From: Rhizobium metallidurans | GTDB lineage: Bacteria > Pseudomonadota > Alphaproteobacteria > Rhizobiales > Rhizobiaceae | NCBI RefSeq assembly: GCF_014196505.1 | Contig: NZ_JACIDW010000012.1 | Location: forward strand, 88,541-152,540 | Direction of reading: 5' to 3' | Length of the DNA stretch: 64,000 bases | Part shown: positions 43,072 through 51,659 of the stretch, piece by piece | Position numbering within the stretch: position 1 is the first letter of the stretch | How the letters are laid out: every line of letters begins with the position of its first letter | Made by a program: the position numbers and the translations under genes | Notes under the pieces: generated by a model | Databases searched by the model: none | Told to the model about the DNA's origin: nothing | What the model saw: only the letters and a program-made list of their open reading frames with translations

Positions 43072-45473
43072 CAGCTTGCACTCCTTCGCTGTTGGAAAAC
43101 GGGAAGCCAATCTTTGACGTCCTCTCCAACCTCCGCACGGATCACGTCGAGAAGTTCGACATTGGCGGTCCGGCCGGAAAGGATGGCGAGTTCGTCTTCG
43201 AAGCCGTTGAGGTCGAGCTCGGCAACCACGCTGTTGTGGCCCTGCTTCAACACAAACCGCCGGCTTTCGACGGACAGTTCGCGCGCAATCAATTCGTACT
43301 CGCGCTCCGTGAGCTTGAATCCATCGACATAGTCGGCATGATTGCCACGCGAGTTAGGCAGGAAAATCTGCGTCGGGCATTGCTCGATGATCGTGTGCGC
43401 GATCGGCGAGATCAGCGCATCGCGTGGGCTCTGTGTTGCAAACAGCATCAAGCCATTCTGTTTGCGGATCGTCTTCAGCTTGTTCTGCGCAAGATCGCGG
43501 AACCCCTCGTCCTGGAGCGCCTTCCAGAATTCGTCGATGACGATGATGATCCGACGGCCATCGATCAGCTGCTCGACACGGTGGAAGAGATAGGCCATCA
43601 GCGGTGTGCGAATTTCCTCGTTGTCGAGGAAATCGGTCATATCGTAGCCAATAAACTTGCCTGTCCCCCCGAAATCACCAAAGCCGATATCCTCGATGAC
43701 GTTGTCGAAAACCCAACCGAGCGGCCCTCCCCTCTCCCACCGACGGAGCCTGGCGGCGATCCCTTCCGGATCGGTGTTATTAAGGAACGTCCGGAGTGCG
43801 CCGATAGTCCGCTGTTCCACGGGCAGGTCGGCGAGGCCATCGATCGCGCCGGAGATGTCGCGAAGCTCGTTGACCGTCAGTTCCCTTGTCCCGGATCCCA
43901 CAAGCTTGCCAACCCAACGCGACAGGAACACCTTGTTCTCCGGCGTCAGATCGAGGGCCTTGAGGGGAGCGCAGCCGGTGGGCATACCATTCTTCAAGGG
44001 GAGGTAGGTTCCCCCGGCGGCGCGGACATAGAGGTCCGCGCCACGGTCTTTGTCGAAGAAGACGACGTGCGGATCGTGTTTTTCCAGTTGCGACAGCATG
44101 AAATTCACGATCACCGTTTTCCCTGCGCCCGACGGACCGCACATGAAGGTGTTGCCGAGATCACCGTAGTGGAGGTTGAAGTAATACGGCGACCCCGAGG
44201 CCGTCTTGAGCAGAGCGACGGCCGGTCCCCATTCGTTGCCGTCCTTCTGTCCGATCGGATAGGAATGGAACGGTGACAAGGCAGCGAAATTCTTCGAGGT
44301 GATAGCACCTGATCGCGCCCGATAGCGGAAGTTGCCGGGCAATTGCGCCCACCATGCTGCCTCGAGGCCAAGATCTTCTCGGGCGACGACGGCGCCTCCA
44401 TTGGTCAGGCTGGCGCGCGCCTTCGCGAGATTGTCCGTCAGTTCCTTCACTGTAGTCGCGAAGACGGATAGTGTCAGGTGATGCTCGCCGATCACGAACC
44501 GGTTGGACTCGAGATCGTCCATCGCATCGTCGAGTTCGTCGATCTGCGAGGCAGCCTTGTCGCCGCTGCTCACCATTTGGTTTTGCTTCCGCCCCATGAC
44601 GACGCGAGCGTCCGCCTTCGACACAAAGCAGAAGGATTGGGAAAGCATGAGTTCAAACGGACTTGTCAGCACGCCGTCCAGCATCCCGGTCCTGGTGCGG
44701 GCCGGGTATTCTTTGAAACTCAGCATGCCGGCGAACCGGGTTTCCGCCTCGTGGCGAATTTCGATGGTCTCGCGACCGATGATGACGCGATCCGAGTAGA
44801 TCGCCGAGGCGATGCGGCCTTCGGTCAGTGGCACTCGTTCGCGCCTGCCGCCGACGACTTGATGCAGCACCTCGCTCGGCTCGGAGAAGAGCATTTCGTC
44901 CTGGTCATACAGAGCAAGGACACGTGGCTGAAAACGCTTCAAACCAGCGACTACATCGATGACCTTGTCCTGAAGCTGTTTCAGGGCCTCCTCATCCAGC
45001 TCTATGCCTTTTCGATTGGCGCGGCGAAGGCGTGAGAGCAGCTTAACAGCCTTGTCGGCGGGGTCGCGAGCTGGCGACCAAAGGACGGTCAGATAGAGAT
45101 CATTGCGGAAAAGGTCTTCGCGCACCATGCGCTCACGGTATTTCTCATTGAGCGCGGCGGAGAATGGAGTCGCAAATGTCCCATCCGGATAGTCGCTGTC
45201 TCTGCGGCGGATCAAATGCGTCCAGAGGGCTAGCCGCTCATCCGCAATGTTCCGGAAAAGCGTATTGAGATCGCGATGGAGGGCGTTTAGGTCGAGCACA
45301 TCCGCGGTTTCGAACGACACTCCTTCAAGGGCGATCATGACCATCAGTGTCCGGGAGTCGAGTGCGATAGTCGCTTCGTCGATGTGCCGGACGTAGGGAA
45401 TGAAAGCCTCGGGTGCGAGTTCGCGGGATCTGAGAGTGGCGATGTTAGGCAAAACCGATATCCCTTTCGTCAA
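43071..45473 (-). CDS. virB4: Type IV secretion ATPase VirB4
   Basis: An 800-residue ATPase that energises pilus assembly and substrate transfer. It has an N-terminal CagE/TrbE/VirB domain and a C-terminal P-loop domain with Walker A GPSGAGKTVIVNF and Walker B RRIIIVIDEFWKALQD, then LMLFATQSPRDAL. The start is uncertain: the first codon shown is TTG at 45473, inside the end of virB3; another TTG at 45452 lies after AAAGGGA and is a good alternative. No ATG is available near the expected N-terminus. Confidence 0.94.
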   Translation of the reverse strand: MTKGISVLPNIATLRSRELAPEAFIPYVRHIDEATIALDSRTLMVMIALEGVSFETADVLDLNALHRDLNTLFRNIADERLALWTHLIRRRDSDYPDGTFATPFSAALNEKYRERMVREDLFRNDLYLTVLWSPARDPADKAVKLLSRLRRANRKGIELDEEALKQLQDKVIDVVAGLKRFQPRVLALYDQDEMLFSEPSEVLHQVVGGRRERVPLTEGRIASAIYSDRVIIGRETIEIRHEAETRFAGMLSFKEYPARTRTGMLDGVLTSPFELMLSQSFCFVSKADARVVMGRKQNQMVSSGDKAASQIDELDDAMDDLESNRFVIGEHHLTLSVFATTVKELTDNLAKARASLTNGGAVVAREDLGLEAAWWAQLPGNFRYRARSGAITSKNFAALSPFHSYPIGQKDGNEWGPAVALLKTASGSPYYFNLHYGDLGNTFMCGPSGAGKTVIVNFMLSQLEKHDPHVVFFDKDRGADLYVRAAGGTYLPLKNGMPTGCAPLKALDLTPENKVFLSRWVGKLVGSGTRELTVNELRDISGAIDGLADLPVEQRTIGALRTFLNNTDPEGIAARLRRWERGGPLGWVFDNVIEDIGFGDFGGTGKFIGYDMTDFLDNEEIRTPLMAYLFHRVEQLIDGRRIIIVIDEFWKALQDEGFRDLAQNKLKTIRKQNGLMLFATQSPRDALISPIAHTIIEQCPTQIFLPNSRGNHADYVDGFKLTEREYELIARELSVESRRFVLKQGHNSVVAELDLNGFEDELAILSGRTANVELLDVIRAEVGEDVKDWLPVFQQRRSAS

Positions 45474-45786
45474 AGCGGCGGGCCAGTCGAAGTGGAGAGA
45501 GCGTGGCTCCGCCCCAATAAGCGCTATTACGTGATCGGCCGCGTGTTTCGACCCAGGCCATCAGGATGCGGAACATGTTGTGATCGTGCTTTACCAGGGC
45601 GCGAAAGATGAGGTGAAACACGACGCCGACGAGCGCGTAGGCGATCGATCCGGCGACGATGAACAGGATCGTCGTGAGCATGATGTTGAAGCCCATCGCC
45701 TCCATGGTCACGCCAGCGATCATCGCCGGCCGCGTGCACGCGATGAAGAGTGAATCTTCTTCGAGAACCGCCCGCTCGACCGCCAT
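45445..45786 (-). CDS. virB3: Type IV secretion protein VirB3
   Basis: A 113-residue inner-membrane protein with two close hydrophobic segments (about 28-58) after a short N-terminus containing SLFIACTRPAMIAGV, the VirB3 signature (LF.G.TRPA...GV). It starts 2 bp after virB2 and overlaps the presumed 5' end of virB4. Confidence 0.92.
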   Translation of the reverse strand: MAVERAVLEEDSLFIACTRPAMIAGVTMEAMGFNIMLTTILFIVAGSIAYALVGVVFHLIFRALVKHDHNMFRILMAWVETRGRSRNSAYWGGATLSPLRLARRFDERDIGFA

Positions 45787-45788
45787 CT

Positions 45789-46088
45789 TCAGCCGCCGAC
45801 GATGGTGTTGACGAGCTCGGTGGCGCCGAAGATGCCGCCGATACCGATAATCCAGAAGCCCGCCCGCCTCAGGTCCATATAGCCGAACATCCAGGCAATG
45901 CAGATGATGATGACCGCGATGACAGCCAGAAGCTTGGCAATGTTCCCGGTCAGCATTGTGACGATGTTCTGGAGCACCGTTTCGATGCCTGCGGATTGCG
46001 CGAAGGCCGGCTCGACCATCAGAAAAACGACGGCGGTTGCCATCACAGACGAAGCAACAAGGGGTCGGATTCGGGAATTCATTGTCAT
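45789..46088 (-). CDS. virB2: Type IV secretion major pilin VirB2
   Basis: A 99-residue pilin precursor. The signal peptide ends at VEPAFAQSAGIE, followed by two helices (IVTMLTGNIAKLLAVIAVIIICIAWMFGYM and AGFWIIGIGGIFGATELVNTIVG), the VirB2/TrbC layout. The start is at 46088, overlapping the virB1 stop; MNSRIRP two codons on is equally possible. Confidence 0.92.
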   Translation of the reverse strand: MTMNSRIRPLVASSVMATAVVFLMVEPAFAQSAGIETVLQNIVTMLTGNIAKLLAVIAVIIICIAWMFGYMDLRRAGFWIIGIGGIFGATELVNTIVGG

Positions 46089-46771
46089 TCACTCTGCTCC
46101 AATTGATTGCTCTGAAACACCAGGACGGATGAACGGCGCCGGGTCTGGAAGACGTCCCACGCCGGCGCGACAGCGGTCGGGGCTACTTTGTCCGCGGAAT
46201 TCTCCGCAACCACCTCGGCGACGAGATCCGCCTGAGGTACCTTGGCGGCGACGTCGGTCCCCCTCCCCTCCCCCGTGTCGCTGATCGTCAACCTGGCAAT
46301 CCTCGGACCGAGCCGTTTGACTTCCCGGCGGACCTGATCGTCGTAGCTGACCATGGCTCCGACGGATGGATCATCGCGCCCGTAATAGGATTGCAGCATG
46401 ACTTTCTCGGCCCTGGCCGGCTCCGCTCCCTCCTTCACGGCGAGGCGATAGTAGCCGTCGAGTAGCGTCGCTGTGGCCCGCAGGTTGAGGCATGGATCGA
46501 AGGCGTCGGATATCGAAAGATTCAGTCTTTGCAGTTCTTCCAGTCCGATCCCGCCGAGACCCATCTGGATGTCGTGGCGCTTTGCCGCCAACGATGTGGC
46601 GACTTCGATTGCCTCGGCCCTCGTGGCAGGCTGTCGCTTTAGCGGTGCGCCGCTATTGATCCGGATATTGAACGGGGCGAACCGGCTTTCGAGGCTGACG
46701 ACGCCTGCGAGGGTTTCGGATGAGACATAGGGCGCGCAGGTCTGCGCAAGGTCTAAGAACGCAACGGGCAT
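46085..46771 (-). CDS. virB1: Lytic transglycosylase VirB1
   Basis: A 228-residue SLT-domain protein that opens the peptidoglycan for the secretion channel. The SLT core is seen in TLAGVVSLESRFAPFNIRINSG with the catalytic Glu in SLESRF, GLGGIGLEELQRLNLSISDAFDPCLNLRATATLL, and YYGRDDPSVG. The N-terminus has no clear signal peptide. I chose the ATG at 46771, 2 bp after the stop of the preceding gene; a GTG four codons earlier would overlap it. Confidence 0.92.
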   Translation of the reverse strand: MPVAFLDLAQTCAPYVSSETLAGVVSLESRFAPFNIRINSGAPLKRQPATRAEAIEVATSLAAKRHDIQMGLGGIGLEELQRLNLSISDAFDPCLNLRATATLLDGYYRLAVKEGAEPARAEKVMLQSYYGRDDPSVGAMVSYDDQVRREVKRLGPRIARLTISDTGEGRGTDVAAKVPQADLVAEVVAENSADKVAPTAVAPAWDVFQTRRRSSVLVFQSNQLEQSE

Positions 46772-46773
46772 GT

Positions 46774-47313
46774 TCAGAACCACACCCTCTGCTTACCAAC
46801 CCCGTCGATCGTAACATCGATGTATCGAGGTTTCTCGCGCACCAAGGGACGGGCGACGGCATATGCCATGCACTGATAGCGACCGTTTTCCTTTTGCCAG
46901 CGCGGAGACCTAACTGAGCCGTCGTATGAACCGCCACCGTCTCGATCTCGCTGGCAGAAACTGTCGCTTACGGTCTGCAACGACGTCGAAATGCAAGTCG
47001 CTTCACTTCCCCGTGGCCCGTAGCCAGAAGACAGACTGTAGCCAGCATTGCAGTAATATGGTTCGTAGCGCGGACGGGAACTTTGAAAGCCAACCCCTGC
47101 ACAGGTCGGAAACGAATGTCCTCTTGCCAACCAACTCCACAGCTTCTCGATCGGCGGCCTGCATTCGCCATATTGCGTTGGGCCACCCGGATTGGATAAG
47201 CACAGGATAACCTGGCACCCCCATTCGTCGGCGCGAGCGCTTCGTTCCGAAATAGTATACAGTGAAGCGAACCCTAACGCTGCTATGATCGTTCGAAAGA
47301 AAAGGCTCTTCAT
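46774..47313 (-). CDS. Secreted Cys-rich protein heading the virB operon
   Basis: A 179-residue protein with a signal peptide (about MKSLFFRTIIAALGFASLYTISERSARA) and ten Cys after the cleavage site. The part DEWGCQVILCLSNPGGPTQYGECRPPIEKLWSWLARGHSFPTC is a pattern I have seen in uncharacterised proteins next to conjugation genes of Alphaproteobacteria. The number of Cys suggests disulphide bonds in the periplasm. It is the first gene of the minus-strand transfer operon. Function unknown; a pilus- or channel-associated role is inferred from position only. Confidence 0.8.
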   Translation of the reverse strand: MKSLFFRTIIAALGFASLYTISERSARADEWGCQVILCLSNPGGPTQYGECRPPIEKLWSWLARGHSFPTCAGVGFQSSRPRYEPYYCNAGYSLSSGYGPRGSEATCISTSLQTVSDSFCQRDRDGGGSYDGSVRSPRWQKENGRYQCMAYAVARPLVREKPRYIDVTIDGVGKQRVWF

Positions 47314-47406
47314 GCCCCCTACCCTCCGGTTTCTCCAATGTCAGCTGGGACTGAAAAGCGACTCGCCTCAACCCGTAGACTATGCAAATAATAGATAGTT
47401 AAACCG

Positions 47407-47769
47407 ATGGCAAGCAATTTGAGCGACCGATGGCAAAGCCAAGCTTTATCTGTTTTCGCGGTGCGTGAAATCCTGGAAAAGCCGATCGAGGGGGAATCGG
47501 CGCAATCCCGTATCAAGCAGATCGGGATGATGAATATCCTTTACATGATGCACCAGGCCCACGAGAAGCTAACACTATCAAATATAATAGAGATTACTGG
47601 AATGACGCGCGGCGGCGTCATCGAAACGATGGATCTCCTGGTCGAACGAGGCATCCTGCTCGAGACGCTTGGCAGGAACTCGATGGGGCGCGGCACAGCG
47701 CGACAGTTCCAGTTTGCACCGGGAGTGTTTGAGAGTTTGCGCGTGGTCGCTGGGGATGAAAAACGCTAA
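47407..47769 (+). CDS. Winged-helix (MarR-like) regulator divergent from the virB operon
   Basis: A 120-residue DNA-binding protein: an N-terminal helical part (QSRIKQIGMMNILYMMHQAHEKL) and a winged helix LTLSNIIEITGMTRGGVIETMDLLVERGILLETLGRNSMGRGTARQFQF. The 93-bp gap to the divergent first gene of the virB operon is where it would bind, so it is probably the local repressor of transfer. No ligand domain is visible. Family assignment below the winged-helix level is not possible. Confidence 0.82.
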   Translation: MASNLSDRWQSQALSVFAVREILEKPIEGESAQSRIKQIGMMNILYMMHQAHEKLTLSNIIEITGMTRGGVIETMDLLVERGILLETLGRNSMGRGTARQFQFAPGVFESLRVVAGDEKR

Positions 47770-47949
47770 TCTTAGTTAAGAAACATTGTAATGTTATCTG
47801 CCGAGCGCCTGTGCGCAAATAACCCCGTTGCAGGTGCCGGTGCCCCTATTCTGGGCCTGTAAAAGGCCACGATATTGGGAAGGTTGCGCTTTGAAAGCAG
47901 GGCGATGATCGCTGCCGCGTCAGCCTGAACTTGGACGAGACGTCCTTCG

Positions 47950-48765
47950 GGGGGCTCGCTGCAAGGGATCTAAATAGCCGCGATAGAAGCGCCCCGTCAT
48001 GCTGATTGACACGACACTGCCAATCGATGCGCCGTAAAACGCAGCGCCTGGAACGGGGCTTTCTAGCACCGCGAAACCACATCGGTCATTGCTCCGAGCG
48101 CTTGTCTCGTTCCGATGACGACGCCCTGTCGATCGGATGAAGCGTGGATGGACAGGGCGGCACAATAGGTCGGCTTGGCAACTGCATCGCCGGTGCTGAC
48201 GCAGAGGAAAGCAAAGGTAAGCGCCAGGATCGTGCCTAACAGGCCGACGCTGGCGAAACCGGAGGCGACAAGGCTGAAAATCAGCGGGATCACGGCGACC
48301 CTGTAACTAACAAGGCCAGCGCTATGTAAATTGGAGCGGTCAGCGAAACCTTCGAAAGGACGCTGGAGACACCAGCGCCGACAACGGCGCCTGCCCCTCC
48401 CCCGGCATCCACGATCCGTTTTGCCTGGCGCCCAGTGTTCGGTGAACTGTTGTTTGCTCCAAAGGCGAGCAGCAGTAGACTTACGATAAGCAAACTTTGG
48501 CTGGCCACAGGAACGCGCTTGCAGCCAAGACAGTCGGAAAGCTTGCCCAGTAGAGGCGCGGATGCGAGAGCGCTTCCACGCCCACAACGATGCCTAGGAT
48601 AATCGTTCTTGCTCCCATCTGACGCAAGAAAAGGGGTAGCACAGGCAGTATCGCGGCGATGCCAGCCGCATAGAGACCGAAGATGGCGCATGGCGGAGCC
48701 CCCAACTGCCAGTCGAGCTTATCAGGCGCTGCAGCTGCAATGTTGAGATCGGCTTCGGCGGTCAT
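47950..48765 (-). pseudogene. Major-facilitator transporter, several frameshifts
   Basis: Membrane segments of an MFS protein occur in order over at least three frames: MTAEADLNIAA...GLYAAGIAAILPVLPLFLRQMGARTIILGIVVG from 48765, then SLLIVSLLLLAFGA...VGAGVSSVLSKVSLTAPIYIALALLVTG, then GFASVGLLGTILALTFAFLCVSTGDAVAKPTYCAALSIHASSDRQGVVIGTRQALGAM to about 48063, with a weak tail to about 47950. Its ATG overlaps the stop of the monooxygenase remnant (ATGA), so the two were once an operon. The 180 bp between 47770 and 47950 hold nothing recognisable. Confidence 0.75.
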
Positions 48766-49065
48766 CGCAAACCCTCCCCGGCAGAGGCCAAGCCCATCCG
48801 AGCAAGGTGGAATGCGAGCATCGTAGCTTCATCCACACCAACGATGGCGCCGACATATCCGTCGGGGCGAATCAGCGCGCACTCGCCCGGTGCCAACGCA
48901 TACGGATCGACGAACTCGCCTTTTGGGCCGGTATGTTGGATACACAGCCCTGGGCGCGATGGGGCGTTCGCATCAAAGGCTTCGTTGGCCAGAAGCGTCC
49001 AATACGGGCCACGAAACAGGCCGAAAAGTCGCGAAGGCTGTCCAGCCGCATGAGGGCTTCGAGGC
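48762..49065 (-). pseudogene. C-terminal remnant of an FAD-dependent aromatic monooxygenase
   Basis: The last 100 codons read PHAAGQPSRLFGLFRGPYWTLL, then GEFVDPYALAPGECALIRPDGYVGAIV, the thioredoxin-like end domain of PheA/TfdB/MhpA-type flavin hydroxylases (S.FDL.G...TLL; LVRPDGY.GAI). The FAD-binding and substrate domains are absent upstream, where the frame carries no family signal. Confidence 0.6.
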
Positions 49066-49570
49066 CAATGAAGACCTCGGCTCGCGTGAAATCTTACCCC
49101 CCACCCTTTCGAAGGAATTTCCCGAATTTGGATAGTATTATCTTGGCGGCGCCATGGGTTACGAAGCCCGCGAACTCGATAGGGCGAACATGATCGCGAT
49201 GCTGGCCGAGGCGGGCCGGCCATGACTACGAGGCATCGAACGCTGTGAAAGGTGGTTTCATTCTGTAGGAATGCCTCTTGCCATTTCCCCTTTCTCCTCA
49301 CTCGTTTCGTAGAAATGATGTACTCCGCCAATGACGATTTCGATTCGCATCGACGGGCGGCACTGTAGGAGGGGAGGAGCCAGTGCCGCTCCCCCTGCTC
49401 GCATTCCCGCTGGTCATGCTGCATGCGGAGCGCATAGGCGAGAGGCGTCGGCCCCAGCTCTCCCTTCGGACCGCTACGCTGAGTCTCATGCGGTTGCTTC
49501 TGGTACCGCTCCGGCCCGACGACCATTCCCGAAATTCCGCCTTGCGGCCCGCGCCTTCCTCCGGGCAGGT
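49066..49570. other. Decayed DNA without a recognisable gene
   Basis: Open frames here overlap on both strands, lack ribosome sites and show no family signature. A short plus-strand string MGYEARELDRANMIAMLAEAGRP at 49153-49224 may be the end of a lost gene, but it cannot be assigned. Confidence 0.5.
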
Positions 49571-49830
49571 TGCACCGCCATTCCTCGTTAGGCAAGAAAG
49601 CAGGTTCCGGCCGTCCTCCACGCTGTTGCGGTGGGTGCCGTCCGATCGTGCCCGATCATGTCGACAGCCATCGAGGTTGCGATGGTCGCGACCCGAACAA
49701 ACCAGAAGGATTCGAAAATCATCGGCAACTTCACCCCCAACAGCAACGCAATCACCGGGCAGGTCCGCACGCTCACGGGCTCCATGAAGGCGCGGGCTCC
49801 GCCCAATCGAGCGCGCCTCGCGCGACGCCC
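49571..49830 (+). repeat. Direct repeat copy A (DUF736 region)
   Basis: About 260 bp that recur at 50646-50911 in the same orientation with many shared long blocks (for example TGCACCGCCATTC, CCACGCTGTTGCGG, CGACCCGAACAAACC and ACGCTCACGGGCTCCATGAA). The two copies flank the parS sites. Confidence 0.85.
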
Positions 49831-49951
49831 GCATCATGTCAGGGCCGCCGAGGTCGCTGCCGCCTGGAACAAGGTCTCTGGTGACAGCGAGCCCTTCATC
49901 TCTGTGATCATCGACGACCCGAGCGTTAACGCCATCAACGCGGCGCTGTAG
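49704..49951 (+). pseudogene. DUF736 gene, start codon lost (copy A)
   Basis: The frame reads KIIGNFTPNSNAITGQVRTLTGSMKARAPP and ends AAAWNKVSGDSEPFISVIIDDPSVNAINAAL, the DUF736 pattern (IG.F....GF.G.I.TL...A; GAAW.K.S..G..Y.SV..DDPS). DUF736 proteins are common on rhizobial plasmids and are of unknown function. Compared with copy B, six bases that include the end of the start codon are missing (AAAAT then CATCGG), so the normal start is gone. A reading from ATG 49658 is possible but adds an unrelated N-terminus. Confidence 0.7.
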
Positions 49952-50062
49952 CCGAGCCAGACCCAAGGCGACTACGACCTGGTCTGGAACTGCGCCAAGC
50001 GCGAAGCCTGAACCGAAACCTCGTCGCCAAAAGGCGGGGCAAATGCCTCATTGGCCACAAAG

Positions 50063-50078
50063 TTCTCAGCTGAGAACT
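50063..50078. other. parS-type centromere palindrome 1
   Basis: GTTCTCAGCTGAGAAC is a perfect palindrome that fits the repABC parS consensus GTTNNCNNNNGNNAAC. The symmetry extends outwards to TGGCCAC and GTGGCCA, making a 36-bp near-perfect palindrome (50052-50087). RepB, encoded at 52874-53884, is the expected binder. Confidence 0.8.
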
Positions 50079-50163
50079 TGGTGGCCATTTATCTATTTAA
50101 GCCCAGGCCTGACGATTTGAATTTGCCCAACCGAGGGGATTGGCCTGCACCGCGCACTTAAAA

Positions 50164-50179
50164 GTTCTCAGTTGAGAAC
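50164..50179. other. parS-type centromere palindrome 2
   Basis: GTTCTCAGTTGAGAAC fits GTTNNCNNNNGNNAAC with one central mismatch in symmetry; the flanks AAAA and TTTT extend it. It lies 101 bp from the first site, centre to centre. Confidence 0.75.
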
Positions 50180-50645
50180 TTTTGGCTTCCGAGCAATGCG
50201 GATGGCTTCAAATAATAACGTTGGAACGCTCGAAATATGTGCGACCAAGCCCGCTTCTGTGGAGGGGAGGGGGGGGCCGACGTCGACCGTGGCTTCTCGC
50301 ATCGACCCGACGGCGAATGCGGCAACATAGCCGCTCGTCGAAGTTCTGCGTGCTTCAGGAACTCCGCCGATGTTCAGACTCCTGCAGAGCGGTCGGTGAC
50401 GAAGCGCACGTCGGAGTGTTGCGGCTGTCAGAGATGATGAGGCAGCGTCGGACAGTCAGCGGGTGGCATTGCCGTTGCTAGGAACTAATGTCGATGATGG
50501 GGCCCGCCATGTCCGAGACCCGTCGGGCTTGAACACACGTAGCGCGGCGAACACGTCCTCGATGTGGCATTTCTGGTCGAGAGACAGGCTACGCCTCAAT
50601 ATTCTTCCCTAAACGACCTCCCATGGCTTTCTTCCCCGGGAAGAC
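50180..50645. other. Region without a recognisable gene
   Basis: About 465 bp between the second parS site and direct-repeat copy B. It contains a run GGGGAGGGGGGGG near 50266 and short open frames without family signal. Confidence 0.5.
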
Positions 50646-50911
50646 TGCACCGCCATTCGTCTTGAGGGAAGAAGCAGCTGCCGGCCGTCTTCCACGCTGT
50701 TGCGGCGGCGTGTGGTCCGATCGTGACCAATCATGTCGACAGCCATCGAGCTCGCGATGGTCGCGACCCGAACAAACCGGAAGGAACCGAAAATGGCTAT
50801 CATCGGTAGCTTCGCCCCCAACGGAAGCGCGATCACCGGCTAGGTCCACACGCTCACGGGCTCCATGAAAGCCCGGAATCCGCCCAATCGAGCGCACCTC
50901 GCGCGACGCCC
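50646..50911 (+). repeat. Direct repeat copy B (DUF736 region)
   Basis: Second copy of the 260-bp block at 49571-49830, diverged by substitutions and small indels. Confidence 0.85.
50793..50910 (+). pseudogene. DUF736 gene, early stop (copy B)
   Basis: This copy keeps the proper start: ATG at 50793 after GGAAGGAACCGAAA, reading MAIIGSFAPNGSAITG, but a TAG at 50841 replaces the CAG found in copy A. Downstream of the stop VHTLTGSMKARNPPNR continues in frame and then loses similarity near 50911. Confidence 0.75.
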
Positions 50912-51659
50912 CGAAGGCGAGGCATCCTCCCTTCCTCTGATGAACATGGCGCCGGACATCGAACCCGGCTTGGGCTTTCTGGTGCCATACGAACTAAAAA
51001 CATCTGCTCAGATCCCCTCATGGCGCTCCTTCCATGCTGCCAGGCATCAAGGACGCGGTTCCAACAAATTTCTGTCACGCCCCCCTTCGGGCTGCGGCAA
51101 GAATTCGGCTCTGCACGCAGCCTACCGCGATCCCTGCCCCCGCCACCCCCATGCCTCGTCAGTCGTCTTTCACAAAACCTTCAGGAAACGACGATTACGT
51201 ATGACCTTGACCGCACCATCCTTGAACTCGGCTTGAGCTGGCCCCACTCCGACGAAGGACGCGAGATCGAACTTGAGCTTGAGAGCGCGCTAGCGGAGCG
51301 GGAGGCGGCGCTTGCCGAGCGTCCATACAACGCCTCCCTCTTGACGCTCACTTTATTGCCGCCTGAACGGTTGCAAAACCACCTTAAGGCTTCGCAGTGG
51401 ACCGGCCCCGTGTGGCAGCGGCCACTGGTTTGGAATTGTTGTTTGGATCCACGCATGAGGAGGGGCAAAGACGCGCTAAAATTGCCGAGTTGCGAGTGCC
51501 GGATCACATTCACAGGACAACAGGTCGATCTGCCAAAAGTAAACTATCTGTTCCCAACCCGGGCGTTAACCTTTCATTAACCCAATTTTCCTTGACCGAC
51601 TCGTCGACTCGGGTCATTTTTGCGCTCAATTGCCGATTTCACCGGATTGAGCGTTTAAA
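50912..51659. other. Leader region of repABC without a clear gene
   Basis: About 750 bp. A plus-strand open frame (51020-51580) has a Glu-rich stretch (DEGREIELELESALAEREAALAERP), but no family signature or ribosome site, so I do not call it. Near the right end TTGACC (51592-51597) and CATTTT (51615-51620), 17 bp apart, may be the repABC promoter; the spacer holds GACTCGTCGACTC, a plausible RepA operator. Confidence 0.45.

Noticed and set aside
49298..49966. A 222-codon minus-strand open frame as a gene
   Set aside because: It is the reverse strand of the DUF736 copy and has the Arg/Gly-rich composition of a shadow frame.
51020..51580. A 186-codon open frame upstream of repA as a gene
   Set aside because: It has no ribosome site or family signature, and its first third is Pro- and Arg-rich out-of-frame-like sequence. 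It is described as leader DNA instead.
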